From Sphingomonas dokdonensis (GTDB taxonomy: Bacteria; Pseudomonadota; Alphaproteobacteria; Sphingomonadales; Sphingomonadaceae): 64,000 nt of DNA. The position numbers and the translations under genes were made by a program. Below the pieces are notes generated by a model. It searched no databases. It saw only the letters and a program-made list of their open reading frames with translations, and was not told where the DNA came from. The stretch spans positions 620,001 through 684,000 of the forward strand of contig NZ_NBBI01000001.1 of the NCBI RefSeq assembly GCF_002197685.1, read 5' to 3'. Each line of letters begins with the position of its first letter. The stretch's first letter is position 1. Of this stretch, positions 53,868 through 63,451 are shown in pieces.

Positions 53868-55187
53868 ATGGACTTCACCTTGACCGAGCGCGAGACCTAT
53901 TTTCGGGACCGCGTGAAGGCCTTCATCGACGCGGAGATCGCGCCGCGCCAGGCCGAATATCACGAGCAGGCGCATCATGGCGACCGGTGGAAGGTCATTC
54001 CCGTCATCGAGGAAGTGAAGGCCAAGGCAAAGGAAGCCGGGCTGTGGAATTTCTTCATGCCGCCGCACTCCGGGCAGCAGCACGTCGACGACACCTTCGA
54101 GTTCGAGGGGACGCAGCTCACCAATCTCGAATATGCCTTGTGCGCCGAAGAGATGGGCAAGATCGGCTGGGCCAGCGAATGCTTCAATTGCTCCGCGCCG
54201 GACACGGGCAACATGGAAGTGCTGCACCGCTACGGCACGCTGGAGCAGAAGGAAAAGTGGCTGCGCCCGCTGATGAACGGCGAGATCCGCTCGGTCTTCC
54301 TGATGACCGAGCCGGCGGTTGCCTCGTCGGACGCGACCAATATCGAGACGCGGATCGAGCGTGACGGCGACCATTATGTGATCAACGGCGTGAAGTGGTG
54401 GTCGTCGGGCGTGGGCGATCCGCGCTGCAAGATCGGCATTCTGATGGGCAAGACGAGCTTCGAGGGCTCGCGCCACCAGCAGCAGAGCCAGATCCTCGTG
54501 CCGATGGACACGCCGGGCATCAAGATCGAGCGCATGCTGTCGGTCTATGGCTATGACCATGCCCCGCACGGCCACGGCGAGGTAAGCTTCACCAACGTGC
54601 GCGTGCCGGTGGAAAATGTGATCCTCGGCGAAGGACGCGGGTTCGAGATCGCGCAGGGGCGCCTTGGGCCGGGCCGCATCCATCACTGCATGCGCACCAT
54701 CGGCGTCGCGGAGGTGGGCCTGGAGAAGATGGCCAAGCGCCTGCTCAGCCGCGTCGCGTTCGGGAAGCGCATTTCCGACCATTCGGTATGGGAACAGCGC
54801 GTCGCGCAGGGCCGGATCGAGATCGAGATGACGCGGCTGCTGTGCCTCAAGGCGGCGCAGACGATGGACGCGGCGGGCAACAAGGCTGCGAGCCAGGAAA
54901 TCGCGATGATCAAGGTGTTCGCGCCCAACATGGCGCTGCGCATCCTCGACGATGCGGTGCAGGCGCACGGCGGCGGCGGCGTGGCGGAGGATTACGGGCT
55001 GGCGCATGCCTGGGCCTCGCAGCGCACGCTGCGTCTCGCCGACGGCCCGGACGAGGTTCATGCCCGTGCGATCGCGCGCAACGAATTCGGCAAATACGGC
55101 GACTGGAAGGCGGACATCGCCAACGACCGCGGCGCGCCGCGCAGCAGTGCCGAGGTGTCGAGCGGCGACATCGGGGTGTCGCGCTGA
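53868..55187 (+). CDS. Acyl-CoA dehydrogenase of the ACAD10/ACAD11 type
   Basis: 439 aa from ATG 53868 (GGAGGG upstream). It carries the signatures of the dehydrogenase half of ACAD10/11: [17 protein letters not shown] (about 147), [57 protein letters not shown] with CMRTIG, and LADGPDEVH (about 390). Known members act on 4-phosphoryl-acyl-CoA, removing phosphate, rather than only dehydrogenating. The gene for an APH-type kinase lies two genes downstream, which fits. Conventional FAD dehydrogenation of a branched acyl-CoA is the alternative. Confidence 0.92.
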   Translation: MDFTLTERETYFRDRVKAFIDAEIAPRQAEYHEQAHHGDRWKVIPVIEEVKAKAKEAGLWNFFMPPHSGQQHVDDTFEFEGTQLTNLEYALCAEEMGKIGWASECFNCSAPDTGNMEVLHRYGTLEQKEKWLRPLMNGEIRSVFLMTEPAVASSDATNIETRIERDGDHYVINGVKWWSSGVGDPRCKIGILMGKTSFEGSRHQQQSQILVPMDTPGIKIERMLSVYGYDHAPHGHGEVSFTNVRVPVENVILGEGRGFEIAQGRLGPGRIHHCMRTIGVAEVGLEKMAKRLLSRVAFGKRISDHSVWEQRVAQGRIEIEMTRLLCLKAAQTMDAAGNKAASQEIAMIKVFAPNMALRILDDAVQAHGGGGVAEDYGLAHAWASQRTLRLADGPDEVHARAIARNEFGKYGDWKADIANDRGAPRSSAEVSSGDIGVSR

Positions 55188-55284
55188 ACTAGATTTGCGT
55201 CGCTCGCGCCGAGCTTCTCGCTGATCGTGCGGTCTGCACGACAGGCGAGGGGTTCGGCGCCGGCGGGGGCATGGGAGAGAGATC

Positions 55285-56373
55285 GTGAAAGCCGCAGTTA
55301 TCTTCGAAACCAAGGCGCCGCTCCAGATCGAGGACGTCGTCGTATCCAAGCCCGGCCCGCACGAGGTGCTGATCCGCACTGTGGCGTGCGGCGTGTGCCG
55401 GTCCGACCTGCACTTCGTCGACGGCGCCTATCCTCATCCGCTGCCGGCGATCCCGGGCCATGAGGCGGCGGGCATCGTCGAGGCAGTGGGCAGCGAGGTG
55501 CGCACCGTTAAGGTGGGCGATGCGGTCGTCACCTGCCTTTCCGCCTTCTGCGGCCACTGCGAATTCTGCATCACCGGTCGCATGTTCCTGTGCGTCAGCG
55601 CCGAGACGCGGCGTGGCTCCAAGGCCGAGCCGCGGCTGAAGCTGGCGAGCGGCGGCAACGTCAACCAGATGCTGAACCTGTCGGCCTATGCCGAACAGAT
55701 GCTAATCCACGAGCATGCCTGCGTGGCGATCGACCCGGAAATGCCGCTCGATCGTGCCGCGCTGATCGGCTGCGCGGTGACCACTGGGGCAGGTGCGGTG
55801 TTCAACACCACCGACGTGACGCCGGGCGAGACGGTCTGCGTCGTCGGCTGCGGCGGCATCGGCCTTGCTGCGGTGAATGCTGCCAAGATCGCCGGCGCGG
55901 GCAAGATCATCGCGCTCGATCCGGTGGCGGAAAAGCGCGCCGTCGCGGAGAAGCTGGGCGCGACGCACACCTTCGATCCGATGAAGGAAGGTGTGGTTGG
56001 CGAAGTGGTCGAGCTGACCAAGGGCGGCGTTCACCATGCGATCGAGGCGGTCGGTCGGCCGCAATCGGCGCAGACCACGGTGGACGTGCTGCGTCGCGGC
56101 GGCACCGCGACGATCCTCGGCATGATGCCGCTCGACCAGAAGGTCGGCCTGTCCGCCATGGAGCTTCTCTCGGGCAAGAAGCTGCAGGGCGGGATCATGG
56201 GGTCGAACCGCTTTCCGGTCGATATTCCGCGGCTGGTCGATTTCTACATGCGCGGCATGCTCGATCTCGACACGATCATCGCCGAGCGTCTGCCGCTCAC
56301 CAAGATCAACGAAGCGTTTGACGAGCTCCGCAAGGGCGATGCGACGCGCAGCGTGATCGTGTTCGATCAATGA
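55285..56373 (+). CDS. Zinc-dependent alcohol dehydrogenase
   Basis: 362 aa, medium-chain dehydrogenase. Catalytic zinc residues in CGVCRSDLHF and GHEAAG; structural zinc cysteines in CGHCEFCITGRMFLC; NAD loop VVGCGGIGLAAVNAAKIAG followed by ALDPV. GTG start at 55285. Closest in style to class III-like (formaldehyde/mycothiol-type) bacterial ADHs. In this operon it could oxidise a hydroxyl of the same acyl substrate. Its stop overlaps the kinase start (ATGA). Confidence 0.92.
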   Translation: MKAAVIFETKAPLQIEDVVVSKPGPHEVLIRTVACGVCRSDLHFVDGAYPHPLPAIPGHEAAGIVEAVGSEVRTVKVGDAVVTCLSAFCGHCEFCITGRMFLCVSAETRRGSKAEPRLKLASGGNVNQMLNLSAYAEQMLIHEHACVAIDPEMPLDRAALIGCAVTTGAGAVFNTTDVTPGETVCVVGCGGIGLAAVNAAKIAGAGKIIALDPVAEKRAVAEKLGATHTFDPMKEGVVGEVVELTKGGVHHAIEAVGRPQSAQTTVDVLRRGGTATILGMMPLDQKVGLSAMELLSGKKLQGGIMGSNRFPVDIPRLVDFYMRGMLDLDTIIAERLPLTKINEAFDELRKGDATRSVIVFDQ

Positions 56374-57446
56374 GCAGCGCCGTCGCGGAAGATACCAGCC
56401 TTCAGGCGGACGTCGCCGAGCGCGACCGGCTCGACACGGACAAGCTGTCGGCGTGGATGGAAGCGAACGTGCCCGGTTTTTCCGGGCCGCTGACCTATGC
56501 CAAGTTCGCCGGTGGTCAGTCCAACCCGACGTACAAGCTGATGACGCCGGGGCGCAATTACGTGCTGCGGCGCAAACCGATGGGCGAGCTGTTGCCGTCT
56601 GCGCACCAGGTCGATCGCGAATATCGCGTGATGAAGGCGCTGAACGGCACCGGCTTTCCTGCGCCCGAGCAATTCGGCCTGTGCGAGGACGACGGCGTCA
56701 TCGGCTCGGCTTTCTATGTCATGGACATGGTGGACGGGCGCACGATCTGGGACGGATCCTTCCCCGGCATGACGGCCGAGCAGCGGCGCGACCATTACCA
56801 TGCGATGATCGACACGCTGGCGGCGCTGCACAATGTCGATCACGAGGCGATCGGGCTGGGTGATTTCGGGCGGCCCGGCAATTATTTCGAGCGCCAGGTG
56901 AGCCGTTGGACGAAGCAATATCGCGGGGCCGAAACCGAGCATATGCCGGCGATGGAGCGGCTGATCGAATGGCTGCCGAAGACCATTCCCGAACAAACCC
57001 GCACCACGATCGTCCATGGCGACTACCGCTGCGACAACATGAAGTTCGCACCGGGGCTGGAGCCGCGCGTTGCGGCGGTGCTCGACTGGGAATTGTGCAC
57101 GACCGGCGATCCGCTGGCCGATCTCAGCTATTTCCTGATCAGCTGGGTGACGGAGCCCGAGGGCCGCTCGGGCGTGATGGGGCTGACCGGGCCGGAGACG
57201 GGCATTCCGACGGTTGACGAGGTGGTGGCGCGCTATTGCGAGAAGACCGGGCGCGACGGGGTGCCCGACCTTAACTGGCTGCTGGCGTTCAACCTGTTCC
57301 GACTGGCGTCGATTGTCCAGGGCATCCGCAAGCGGTTCCTGATCGGCACGGCATCAAGCGCGAATGCCGAGGCGACCAGCGCACGGGTGCCGATGCTGGC
57401 CGACGCGGCGTGGGACTTTGCGGTGAAGGCGGGGGCAACCCAGTAA
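56370..57446 (+). CDS. APH-family kinase of the ACAD10/11 type
   Basis: 358 aa, phosphotransferase of the aminoglycoside-phosphotransferase/choline-kinase fold. It has KFAGGQSNPTYKLMTP (about 46-61), VLRRKPMGELLPSAHQVDRE, FYVMDMVDGRTIWD, the catalytic HGDYRCDN (about 215) and the metal-binding LDWELCTTGDPLADL (about 239). The sequence follows the N-terminal kinase half of ACAD11 rather than antibiotic kinases. Together with the dehydrogenase at 53868 it makes a split version of that protein; it would phosphorylate a 4-hydroxyacyl-CoA. Resistance function is unlikely. Confidence 0.9.
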   Translation: MSSAVAEDTSLQADVAERDRLDTDKLSAWMEANVPGFSGPLTYAKFAGGQSNPTYKLMTPGRNYVLRRKPMGELLPSAHQVDREYRVMKALNGTGFPAPEQFGLCEDDGVIGSAFYVMDMVDGRTIWDGSFPGMTAEQRRDHYHAMIDTLAALHNVDHEAIGLGDFGRPGNYFERQVSRWTKQYRGAETEHMPAMERLIEWLPKTIPEQTRTTIVHGDYRCDNMKFAPGLEPRVAAVLDWELCTTGDPLADLSYFLISWVTEPEGRSGVMGLTGPETGIPTVDEVVARYCEKTGRDGVPDLNWLLAFNLFRLASIVQGIRKRFLIGTASSANAEATSARVPMLADAAWDFAVKAGATQ

Positions 57447-57450
57447 TTCT

Positions 57451-57557
57451 GCCTCTTCCCGCTTGCGGGGAGAGGGCCGGGGAGCGGGGCAGTGAGGGAG
57501 AGGTGCGGCTTTTGACTGCCCCTCTCCACAGCCCTCTCCCCACACGTGGGGAGAGGG
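57451..57557. repeat. CCTCTCCCC-type palindromic repeat cluster
   Basis: An imperfect copy (57451-57477) and a nearly perfect palindrome (57532-57557, CCCTCTCCCCAC / GTGGGGAGAGGG around AC) lie in opposite arms with further CCCTCTCC units between. The right arm supplies the GGGAG-like ribosome site of the next gene. This is a family of intergenic repeats typical of sphingomonads. Confidence 0.75.
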
Positions 57558-57563
57558 AGTAAG

Positions 57564-58328
57564 ATGAATCTGTTCGATCTGGCCGGCAAGGTCGTCGTCA
57601 TTACCGGATCCACCCGGGGCATCGGCAAGGCGAGCGCGATCGCTTGCGCCGAGCAGGGTGCCAAGGTGGTGATCTCCAGTCGCAAGCAGGACGCGTGCGA
57701 TGCGGTGGCAGCGGAGATCAACGAACAGTTTGGCGCGGGCACGGCGATGGCGATCGCCGCCAACATTTCCGACAAGGCGGCGTTGCAGCATTTGATCGAC
57801 GAAAGCCGACGCGCGTTCGGCCGGATCGACTGCCTGGTCTGCAATGCGGCGTCCAATCCCTATTACGGCCCGCAGGAGGGGATCGCGGACGAGCAGTTCC
57901 GCAAGATCCTCGACAACAACATCCTGTCCAATCACTGGCTCATCACCATGGTTGCGCCCGAGATGAAGGAGCGCGGAGAAGGCTCGATCGTGATCGTCTC
58001 CTCGATCGGCGGCCTGCGCGGGTCGACGGTGATCGGCGCCTATTGCATCAGCAAGGCCGCCGACATGCAGCTCGCGCGCAATCTGGCGCACGAATATGGC
58101 CCGCACGGCATCCGTGTGAACTGCATCGCGCCGGGCCTCATCAAAACCGATTTCGCCAAGGCGCTGTGGGAGGATGAAGCTGCCGTTGCCGAGCGCAACA
58201 AGGGCACGCCGCTGCGCCGCATCGGTGAGCCCGAGGAGATCGCCGGCGCGGTGGTGTTCCTGGCGTCCAAGGCCAGCGGCTTCATGACCGGGCAGACGAT
58301 GGTGATCGACGGCGGCGTGACGATCTGA
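57564..58328 (+). CDS. SDR family oxidoreductase (dehydrogenase, cluster)
   Basis: 254 aa from ATG 57564. Classical short-chain dehydrogenase: TGSTRGIG loop, NAASNPYYG, catalytic Ser in VSSIGG, and a substituted active-site tyrosine block reading GAYCISKAAD (Tyr and Lys present), then VNCIAPGLIKTDF and a DGGVTI end. The SSRKQ after the second strand suggests NADP(H). The start lies directly behind a palindromic repeat. Confidence 0.92.
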   Translation: MNLFDLAGKVVVITGSTRGIGKASAIACAEQGAKVVISSRKQDACDAVAAEINEQFGAGTAMAIAANISDKAALQHLIDESRRAFGRIDCLVCNAASNPYYGPQEGIADEQFRKILDNNILSNHWLITMVAPEMKERGEGSIVIVSSIGGLRGSTVIGAYCISKAADMQLARNLAHEYGPHGIRVNCIAPGLIKTDFAKALWEDEAAVAERNKGTPLRRIGEPEEIAGAVVFLASKASGFMTGQTMVIDGGVTI

Positions 58329-58355
58329 TCGTCGGCGCGAGCGAGGGAGAAGATA

Positions 58356-59153
58356 ATGGCAAGGTTCACCGGCAAATCGATCATCGTCACCGGCGCAGGG
58401 TCAGGCATCGGCCGCGCTGCCGCGACGCTGTTCGCGGCCGAGGGCGGGCAGGTGATCGCCGCCGACAAGAAGGGCGCGGAGGCGACGGCAGCGGCGATCC
58501 GTGACGCCGGCGGCACCGCGCATGGCGTGGACATGGACGCCGGCAACGAAGAGGATGTGGTCCGCACGATCGCGCTCGCCTGCGACAAGTTCGGCGGGCT
58601 GGACGTGATGTTCGCCAACGCCGGCATCTCGGGCGGCATGGCCAACATCTTCGATACCGACGTGTCGCTGATCACCGAGGTATTGCGCGTCAACCTGATC
58701 GGGCCGTTCCTCGCGATCAAGCATGCCGCGCCGCGCATCGCCGAGCGGGGACAGGGCGCAATCATCCTGACCGCCAGTGTCGCCGGCATCCGCTCGGGCG
58801 CGGGATCGCCGGCTTATTCGGCGAGCAAGGCTGGCGTCATCAACCTGGCGCAGGTGTCGGCGCAGCAATTGTCGGGGTCGAACGTGCGCGTGAACGCCAT
58901 CTGCCCCGGCCTTACCGAAACGGGCATGACGCAATCGGTGTTCGACTATGCGCGCGAGGCGGGCAAGATCGACCGCGTGGGACGGCTCAACCCGTTGCGC
59001 CGTGGCGCGGCGCCGGAGGAACTGGCCCGCGTCGCGCTGTTCCTGGCGAGCGAGGACGCCAGCTACGTCAACGGCCAGGCGATCGCCGTCGACGGCGGGC
59101 TATCGTCGAGCCATCCGGTGACCAAGCAGGAATACGGCCGCACCTCCGCCTGA
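58356..59153 (+). CDS. SDR family oxidoreductase (dehydrogenase, cluster)
   Basis: 265 aa. Short-chain dehydrogenase with TGAGSGIG, an Asp after beta-2 (AADKKG) suggesting NAD(H), NAGISGG, Ser in [17 protein letters not shown] with Tyr and Lys, and [11 protein letters not shown]. Starts 27 bases behind the previous SDR; the two are different enough to act on different steps. Ends before a long inverted repeat. Confidence 0.92.
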   Translation: MARFTGKSIIVTGAGSGIGRAAATLFAAEGGQVIAADKKGAEATAAAIRDAGGTAHGVDMDAGNEEDVVRTIALACDKFGGLDVMFANAGISGGMANIFDTDVSLITEVLRVNLIGPFLAIKHAAPRIAERGQGAIILTASVAGIRSGAGSPAYSASKAGVINLAQVSAQQLSGSNVRVNAICPGLTETGMTQSVFDYAREAGKIDRVGRLNPLRRGAAPEELARVALFLASEDASYVNGQAIAVDGGLSSSHPVTKQEYGRTSA

Positions 59154-59164
59154 GACGTAGCGGG

Positions 59165-59207
59165 CGGGTAGCGGTTCCGGCGCCATGAAGGCTGGAACCG
59201 CTACCCG
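59165..59207. terminator. 14-bp inverted repeat between convergent SDR and DUF885 genes
   Basis: CGGGTAGCGGTTCC and GGAACCGCTACCCG match perfectly over 14 bp around a 15-base loop. There is no T-run, so termination may depend on Rho or simple pausing; the position between convergent genes suits a bidirectional terminator. Confidence 0.55.
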
Positions 59208-59276
59208 ATTGCGCGAACCGGCTAAGGCTTGCCAGAGCTCGGCGTGCGGTCAGTCGGCGCGACATGCCCCGTCGGG

Positions 59277-61112
59277 TTAAGCCACGCTCGCCGTCCAGCG
59301 GTCCACGACCGTGCCGAGCACGCCGAGCGGCATGCCGCCCGCCTGCACGACCGCGGTGTTGAAGCCGCGCACGTCGAACTTGCCGCCGAGCTTCGCCTTG
59401 GCCGCATCGCGTAGGCGATTGATCTCGTTATGCCCGGTCTTGTAGCCGAGCGCCTGACTCGGCCAGATGCAATAACGGTTGATCTCCGATCGCGCGCGGC
59501 TCTCGGTGTAGCCGGTCGCCGCCATCAGCCAGCGGATCGCCTGATCGATGGTCCAGCGCTTGTGATGGAGGCCGGTGTCGACCACCAGCCGCGCGGCGCG
59601 AAAGTTCATCGATTGCAGATAGCCGATGCGGCCAAGCGGATCGCCTTCGTAGAAACCGAGCTCGTCGCCGATCTGCTCCGCGTACAGGCCCCAGCCTTCC
59701 GAATAGGCGTTGAAGCCCAACAGCGTGCGGATCAGCGGCAGATCGAAGGTGTATTCGCCCTGCCAGATATGGCCGGGGATGCCTTCATGGAAGGTCAGCG
59801 TGGCAAGTTCGAAGCGTGGCCAGTTCGCCGTATCGCGCAGGTTGATGTAGTAGATGCCGGGCGTCGAACCGTCGATCGCGCCGGGACCAGCATAGCCGTT
59901 TGGCGCGCCATTCTGGATCGCGGGCGGCACCCGCTTGATGACCAGATTGCCGCGAACCAGCTTGGTGAACGCACGCGGCAGGCGCGGGCGCAGCTTCGCC
60001 ACCACGGTGTTGAGATACGCGAGCAGCTCGGCACGCCCCGCATCGGTGTTCGCGTAGAGCAGGTCCGGCCTCTTGCCGAGCGCCGCCAGCCGTTCGCCCG
60101 GCGTGCCCTGCGACAGGCCCTGCGCGCGGAGCAGCGGATCGAGCTCGGCGGCATAGGCGCGGCATTGTTCGAGGCCCGAGGCGTGGATCTCGTCGGGCGT
60201 CCGCTCGGTCGTGGTGGCAGCCTCGGCGAGCCACGCATAGCGATCCGCGGCGTCGGGCAGGTGCCACATGCCGGCGTCTTTCGGCGCGCGCGGGAGGAAA
60301 CTTGCGAGCGTGTCGGCCTGCGCGGCGAGCGCGGGGGTGATCCGGCGGTCGACGATGGTGGCGGCGCGGGCAGCCCAGTCGCCCGACAGCTTCGCTTTGC
60401 CGAGCTTTTCGGCAAAGCTGCGGATCATGCCCTGTTCGGCCGCCGGCTGGGCGGCGCCGGCGCGTAGCTGGGCGACGGTGATCTGGTTGAAGGCGGCGGG
60501 CAGCAGGACGTCCTTGCCCGCATCGGCGCGCAGCCGCTCGGTTTCGTCGGCAAGCTGGACCGCATACGCCTCCAGCCGCGAAAGATACGCCTCCGCATCG
60601 GCGCGCGTCGCAACGTTATGCTTGTTCTCGAGCAGGTCGGGCGTGTCGACAAAGGCCCCATTGCCCTGCGTCACGACATAGGGAGTGGAGCGATAATTGT
60701 TGTTCGACAGGAACGCCATGTCGCCCACCGGCATGCGGCGCCAGCCGTCGAGTGCGATGCGGTGCGCCGCGGCGACCGTATCCACATGGGTGGCGACCGC
60801 CGGCGAGAGCGCGGCACGATCGACGCGGGTGAGTTCGGCAAGCCGCCGTTCGGCGCCGGCGCGCCGCGTGGCCTCGGCGGCTATGCTGCGATCGGTCAGC
60901 TTCGCCTTCAGCGCGGCACGCTTCCCGGTGTCAATGCCGAGATAGGCGGCGCTTTCGGGATACGCGCTGAGCAGCGCGTCGGCCTGACGGTCGAGCAGGG
61001 CGAGCGCCTGAGCATCGGCCGGCGTGGCGACCGAGGTGGCAGCGCGGGCGGGCAGGGCAGCGGCGGCGGTGACGGCGGCAGTGCCGGCCAGGAACTCACG
61101 ACGATTGGTCAT
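59277..61112 (-). CDS. Exported DUF885 protein, zinc-peptidase-like
   Basis: 611 aa. It begins with a twin-arginine signal (NRREFLAGTAAVTAAAALPARA), so it is exported folded. The body is helical, and the C-terminal half has HEGIPGHIWQ: an H-E-x4-H zinc site as in DUF885/M32-like proteins. The substrate (peptide or other amide/ester) is not known. Its placement in the acyl-CoA cluster may be coincidental. Convergent with the SDR operon. Confidence 0.88.
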   Translation of the reverse strand: MTNRREFLAGTAAVTAAAALPARAATSVATPADAQALALLDRQADALLSAYPESAAYLGIDTGKRAALKAKLTDRSIAAEATRRAGAERRLAELTRVDRAALSPAVATHVDTVAAAHRIALDGWRRMPVGDMAFLSNNNYRSTPYVVTQGNGAFVDTPDLLENKHNVATRADAEAYLSRLEAYAVQLADETERLRADAGKDVLLPAAFNQITVAQLRAGAAQPAAEQGMIRSFAEKLGKAKLSGDWAARAATIVDRRITPALAAQADTLASFLPRAPKDAGMWHLPDAADRYAWLAEAATTTERTPDEIHASGLEQCRAYAAELDPLLRAQGLSQGTPGERLAALGKRPDLLYANTDAGRAELLAYLNTVVAKLRPRLPRAFTKLVRGNLVIKRVPPAIQNGAPNGYAGPGAIDGSTPGIYYINLRDTANWPRFELATLTFHEGIPGHIWQGEYTFDLPLIRTLLGFNAYSEGWGLYAEQIGDELGFYEGDPLGRIGYLQSMNFRAARLVVDTGLHHKRWTIDQAIRWLMAATGYTESRARSEINRYCIWPSQALGYKTGHNEINRLRDAAKAKLGGKFDVRGFNTAVVQAGGMPLGVLGTVVDRWTASVA

Positions 61113-61213
61113 GCGGGACTTTCGATGGTTTCGAAGGCGACGCTACCGCGCGGCCAAGCCCCCGTCACCCCTTACACCGTCACCCCGCCGGGGCGTCGCC
61201 GGCGGGTGCGTCG

Positions 61214-62101
61214 CTATTCCTTGGGCGTGCGCTGCCGGATCAAGCCCTCCTGTGCGACGCTCGCCACCAGCCGCCCGTCCTGGGTGAAGATCTTGCCGTG
61301 GTTCATGCCGCGCGCGTGGCCGGCCCATGGGCTATGGGTGGCGTAAAGCAGCCATTGATCGGCGCGGAACGGCTCGTGCAGCCAGATCGAATGGTCCAGG
61401 CTGGCACTCTGAAAGCCCGGCGTCGTCCAGTTGACGCCATGCGGCAACATGCAGGTACCGAGCAGCGCCATGTCCGACGCATAGGAAAGGATCGCGCGGT
61501 GCATGGCGGGATCGTCACCGATCGGCGCGACCACGCGAAACCAGCTGTGCTGGATCGGATCGGTCGGCGTCGGGTTGAACCACTTGCGCGGGTACACCGG
61601 GCGGATCTCGATCGGGCGCGGGCGGGTGACCATCCGGCGTTGCCGCTCGGGCAGGTTCACGGCGTCCTTGGCACGCAACTCCGCCTCGGTCGGCAGCGTT
61701 TCCGGCGCGGGCACGTCCGGCATCTCGTCCTGGTGGTGAAAGCCCTCCTCCGGCGCCTGCAGCGAGCAGGCGAGATTAAGGATCGGCGCGCCGCGCTGCA
61801 TGGCGATGACCCGCCGGGTGGCGAAGCTGCGGCCTTCGAAATCGCGCACCACGCGGTAGATGATCGGAAAATTTTCGTCGCCCGGCCGCATGAAATAGGC
61901 GTGCAGCGAATGCGCGATCTTGGGCTCGTCGGTGGAGCGCTGCGCCGCCTGCAGCGCCTGTGCGATCACCTGCCCACCGAACACGCGGCCGACACCGCCC
62001 TTTGATCGACGCCCGCGGTACAGATCGGTGTCGATCTCCTCCACATCGAGAAGGTCGACGAGGTCGGCGGCGAGCGCTTCGGGGCTGGGTATGTCGGTCA
62101 T
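61214..62101 (-). CDS. tesB: Acyl-CoA thioesterase II (TesB type)
   Basis: 295 aa from ATG 62101. Double hot-dog thioesterase: VFGGQVIAQALQAAQR, SLHAYFMRPGDENFPIIY, SFATRRVIAMQRG, and the C-terminal SLDHSIWLHEPFRADQWLLY with the Asp of the catalytic set, then FTQDGRLVASVAQEGLIR. Releases acids from acyl-CoA and may prevent CoA trapping in the pathway. About 100 bases behind it starts DUF885 on the same strand. Confidence 0.94.
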   Translation of the reverse strand: MTDIPSPEALAADLVDLLDVEEIDTDLYRGRRSKGGVGRVFGGQVIAQALQAAQRSTDEPKIAHSLHAYFMRPGDENFPIIYRVVRDFEGRSFATRRVIAMQRGAPILNLACSLQAPEEGFHHQDEMPDVPAPETLPTEAELRAKDAVNLPERQRRMVTRPRPIEIRPVYPRKWFNPTPTDPIQHSWFRVVAPIGDDPAMHRAILSYASDMALLGTCMLPHGVNWTTPGFQSASLDHSIWLHEPFRADQWLLYATHSPWAGHARGMNHGKIFTQDGRLVASVAQEGLIRQRTPKE

Positions 62102-62155
62102 CGGTGCTCCCGCACCCGCAGTGATCCCCGGGCGCTTGCGGTGCGATTGGTAAAG

Positions 62156-62181
62156 GCGCCCCTGCCGTTCGACAGGGGCGC
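62156..62181 (-). terminator. Hairpin terminator behind the pair-2 small dehydrogenase
   Basis: GCGCCCCTG pairs perfectly with CAGGGGCGC. Read on the minus strand it is followed by CTTTACC, eight bases behind the dehydrogenase stop. Weak T-tract. Confidence 0.5.
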
Positions 62182-62189
62182 TCGGTCGC

Positions 62190-63317
62190 TCAGTAGCCGG
62201 CTGCCTTGGCGAGGCGATCGGCGTGGAAGTTCGCGTCACCGAACAGTTCGGCGAGGACGCGCTGGCGCTTCATGTAGAAACCGATGTCATATTCGTCGGT
62301 CATGCCGATGCCGCCGTGCATCTGAACGCCTTCCTGCACGCTGAGCATCGTGGCGAGCCCGGTCATCGCCTTGGCGACCGAGACGGCGCTGTCGGCCTTG
62401 TCATCGCCCGCGTCGAGCAGTTGCTGAGCCTTCAGCACGGCGGCGCGCGCCACTTCCATCTCGCTGTAGAGATGCGCGGCGCGGTGCTGGAGCGCCTGGA
62501 AGGTGCCGATCAGCGTGCCGAACTGCTTGCGCTCCTTCAGATAGCCGACGGTCATGTCCATCGCGCCCGTGCCGACGCCCAGCATCTCGGCGGCGGCGCC
62601 GACCTGGCCGGCGCGCAGCAGGCGGCCGAGCGGCGTGCGCCCCGCATCGACCTCGCCGATCACCGCATCGGCATCGACCTCGACCCCGTCGAACTCGATG
62701 CGGGCAGCGATGCTGGCGTCGGTCAGCCGTTCGCCCGTGGCGGTCATGCCCGCGGCATCCTTCGGCACGGCGAACAGCGTGACGCCCTGTTCGTCGTCGG
62801 CCGCGCCGGCCGTCCGGGCAGCGACGATCAGCACGTCGGCGACATGGCCATGCTGGACGAACTGCTTGGCACCGGTCAGTTTGAAGCCGTTGCCAGACCG
62901 CTCGGCCTTCATCGCAACGGCGTTGCGGAACTTGGCGCCTTCGTCGATCGCCAGCGCGGCGACCGTCTCACCGGCAACGATCCCGGGGAACCAGCGGTCC
63001 GCATGCGGCGTGCCCTTCAGCGCCTCGACGGCGGCAACGGCGGTCTGAAGGAACGGCGATGGCGACAGGTTGCGGCCGATCTCTTCCAGCACGATGCCCG
63101 CCTCGACATGGCCGAGACCGAGCCCGCCCTGCGCCTCGTCGATCAGGATGCCGGTGAAGCCCATGTCGGCGAACTGCTTCCACAGGTCGCGCGAGAAGCC
63201 GGTCTGATCCTTGTCGTCCCGCAATTTGCGCATGTGGCTGACGGGGGCGGAATCCGCCACGAAATCGCGCGCGGTGTCGCGCAGCATGGTCTGATCTTCG
63301 TTCAGAAAAAGAGGCAT
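62190..63317 (-). CDS. Acyl-CoA dehydrogenase, small-subunit type (pair 2)
   Basis: 375 aa. Same architecture as the 46.6-kb gene: FLNEDQTMLRDTARDF, AQGGLGLGHVEAGIVLEEIGR, KQFGTLIGTFQALQHRAAH and MHGGIGMTDEYDIGFYMKR. The GTFQALQHR and GMTDEYD motifs show direct relationship with pair 1. It lies downstream of the large-subunit gene that enters from the right edge, in the same order as in pair 1. Confidence 0.92.
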   Translation of the reverse strand: MPLFLNEDQTMLRDTARDFVADSAPVSHMRKLRDDKDQTGFSRDLWKQFADMGFTGILIDEAQGGLGLGHVEAGIVLEEIGRNLSPSPFLQTAVAAVEALKGTPHADRWFPGIVAGETVAALAIDEGAKFRNAVAMKAERSGNGFKLTGAKQFVQHGHVADVLIVAARTAGAADDEQGVTLFAVPKDAAGMTATGERLTDASIAARIEFDGVEVDADAVIGEVDAGRTPLGRLLRAGQVGAAAEMLGVGTGAMDMTVGYLKERKQFGTLIGTFQALQHRAAHLYSEMEVARAAVLKAQQLLDAGDDKADSAVSVAKAMTGLATMLSVQEGVQMHGGIGMTDEYDIGFYMKRQRVLAELFGDANFHADRLAKAAGY

Positions 63318-63451
63318 CGTTGGTCCCTTTTACGCCCCGGCGCAGATGCGCGCCGGGGGAGGTGGGAAGCGGCGGCCGGCCAGAGTGAGCGCCACCTGCT
63401 TCCCGTTCATCGTCTGGCGAGCGCGCCCTCCCCGCAGGAAGGGCGAGCCGA

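Noticed and set aside
53772..55379. A 535-codon minus-strand frame opposite the ACAD10/11-type dehydrogenase
   Set aside because: Composition typical of antisense shadow; no motifs.
56370..57446. Aminoglycoside resistance kinase
   Set aside because: Although the fold is APH-like, the sequence follows the kinase half of ACAD11 and lies in an acyl-CoA operon.
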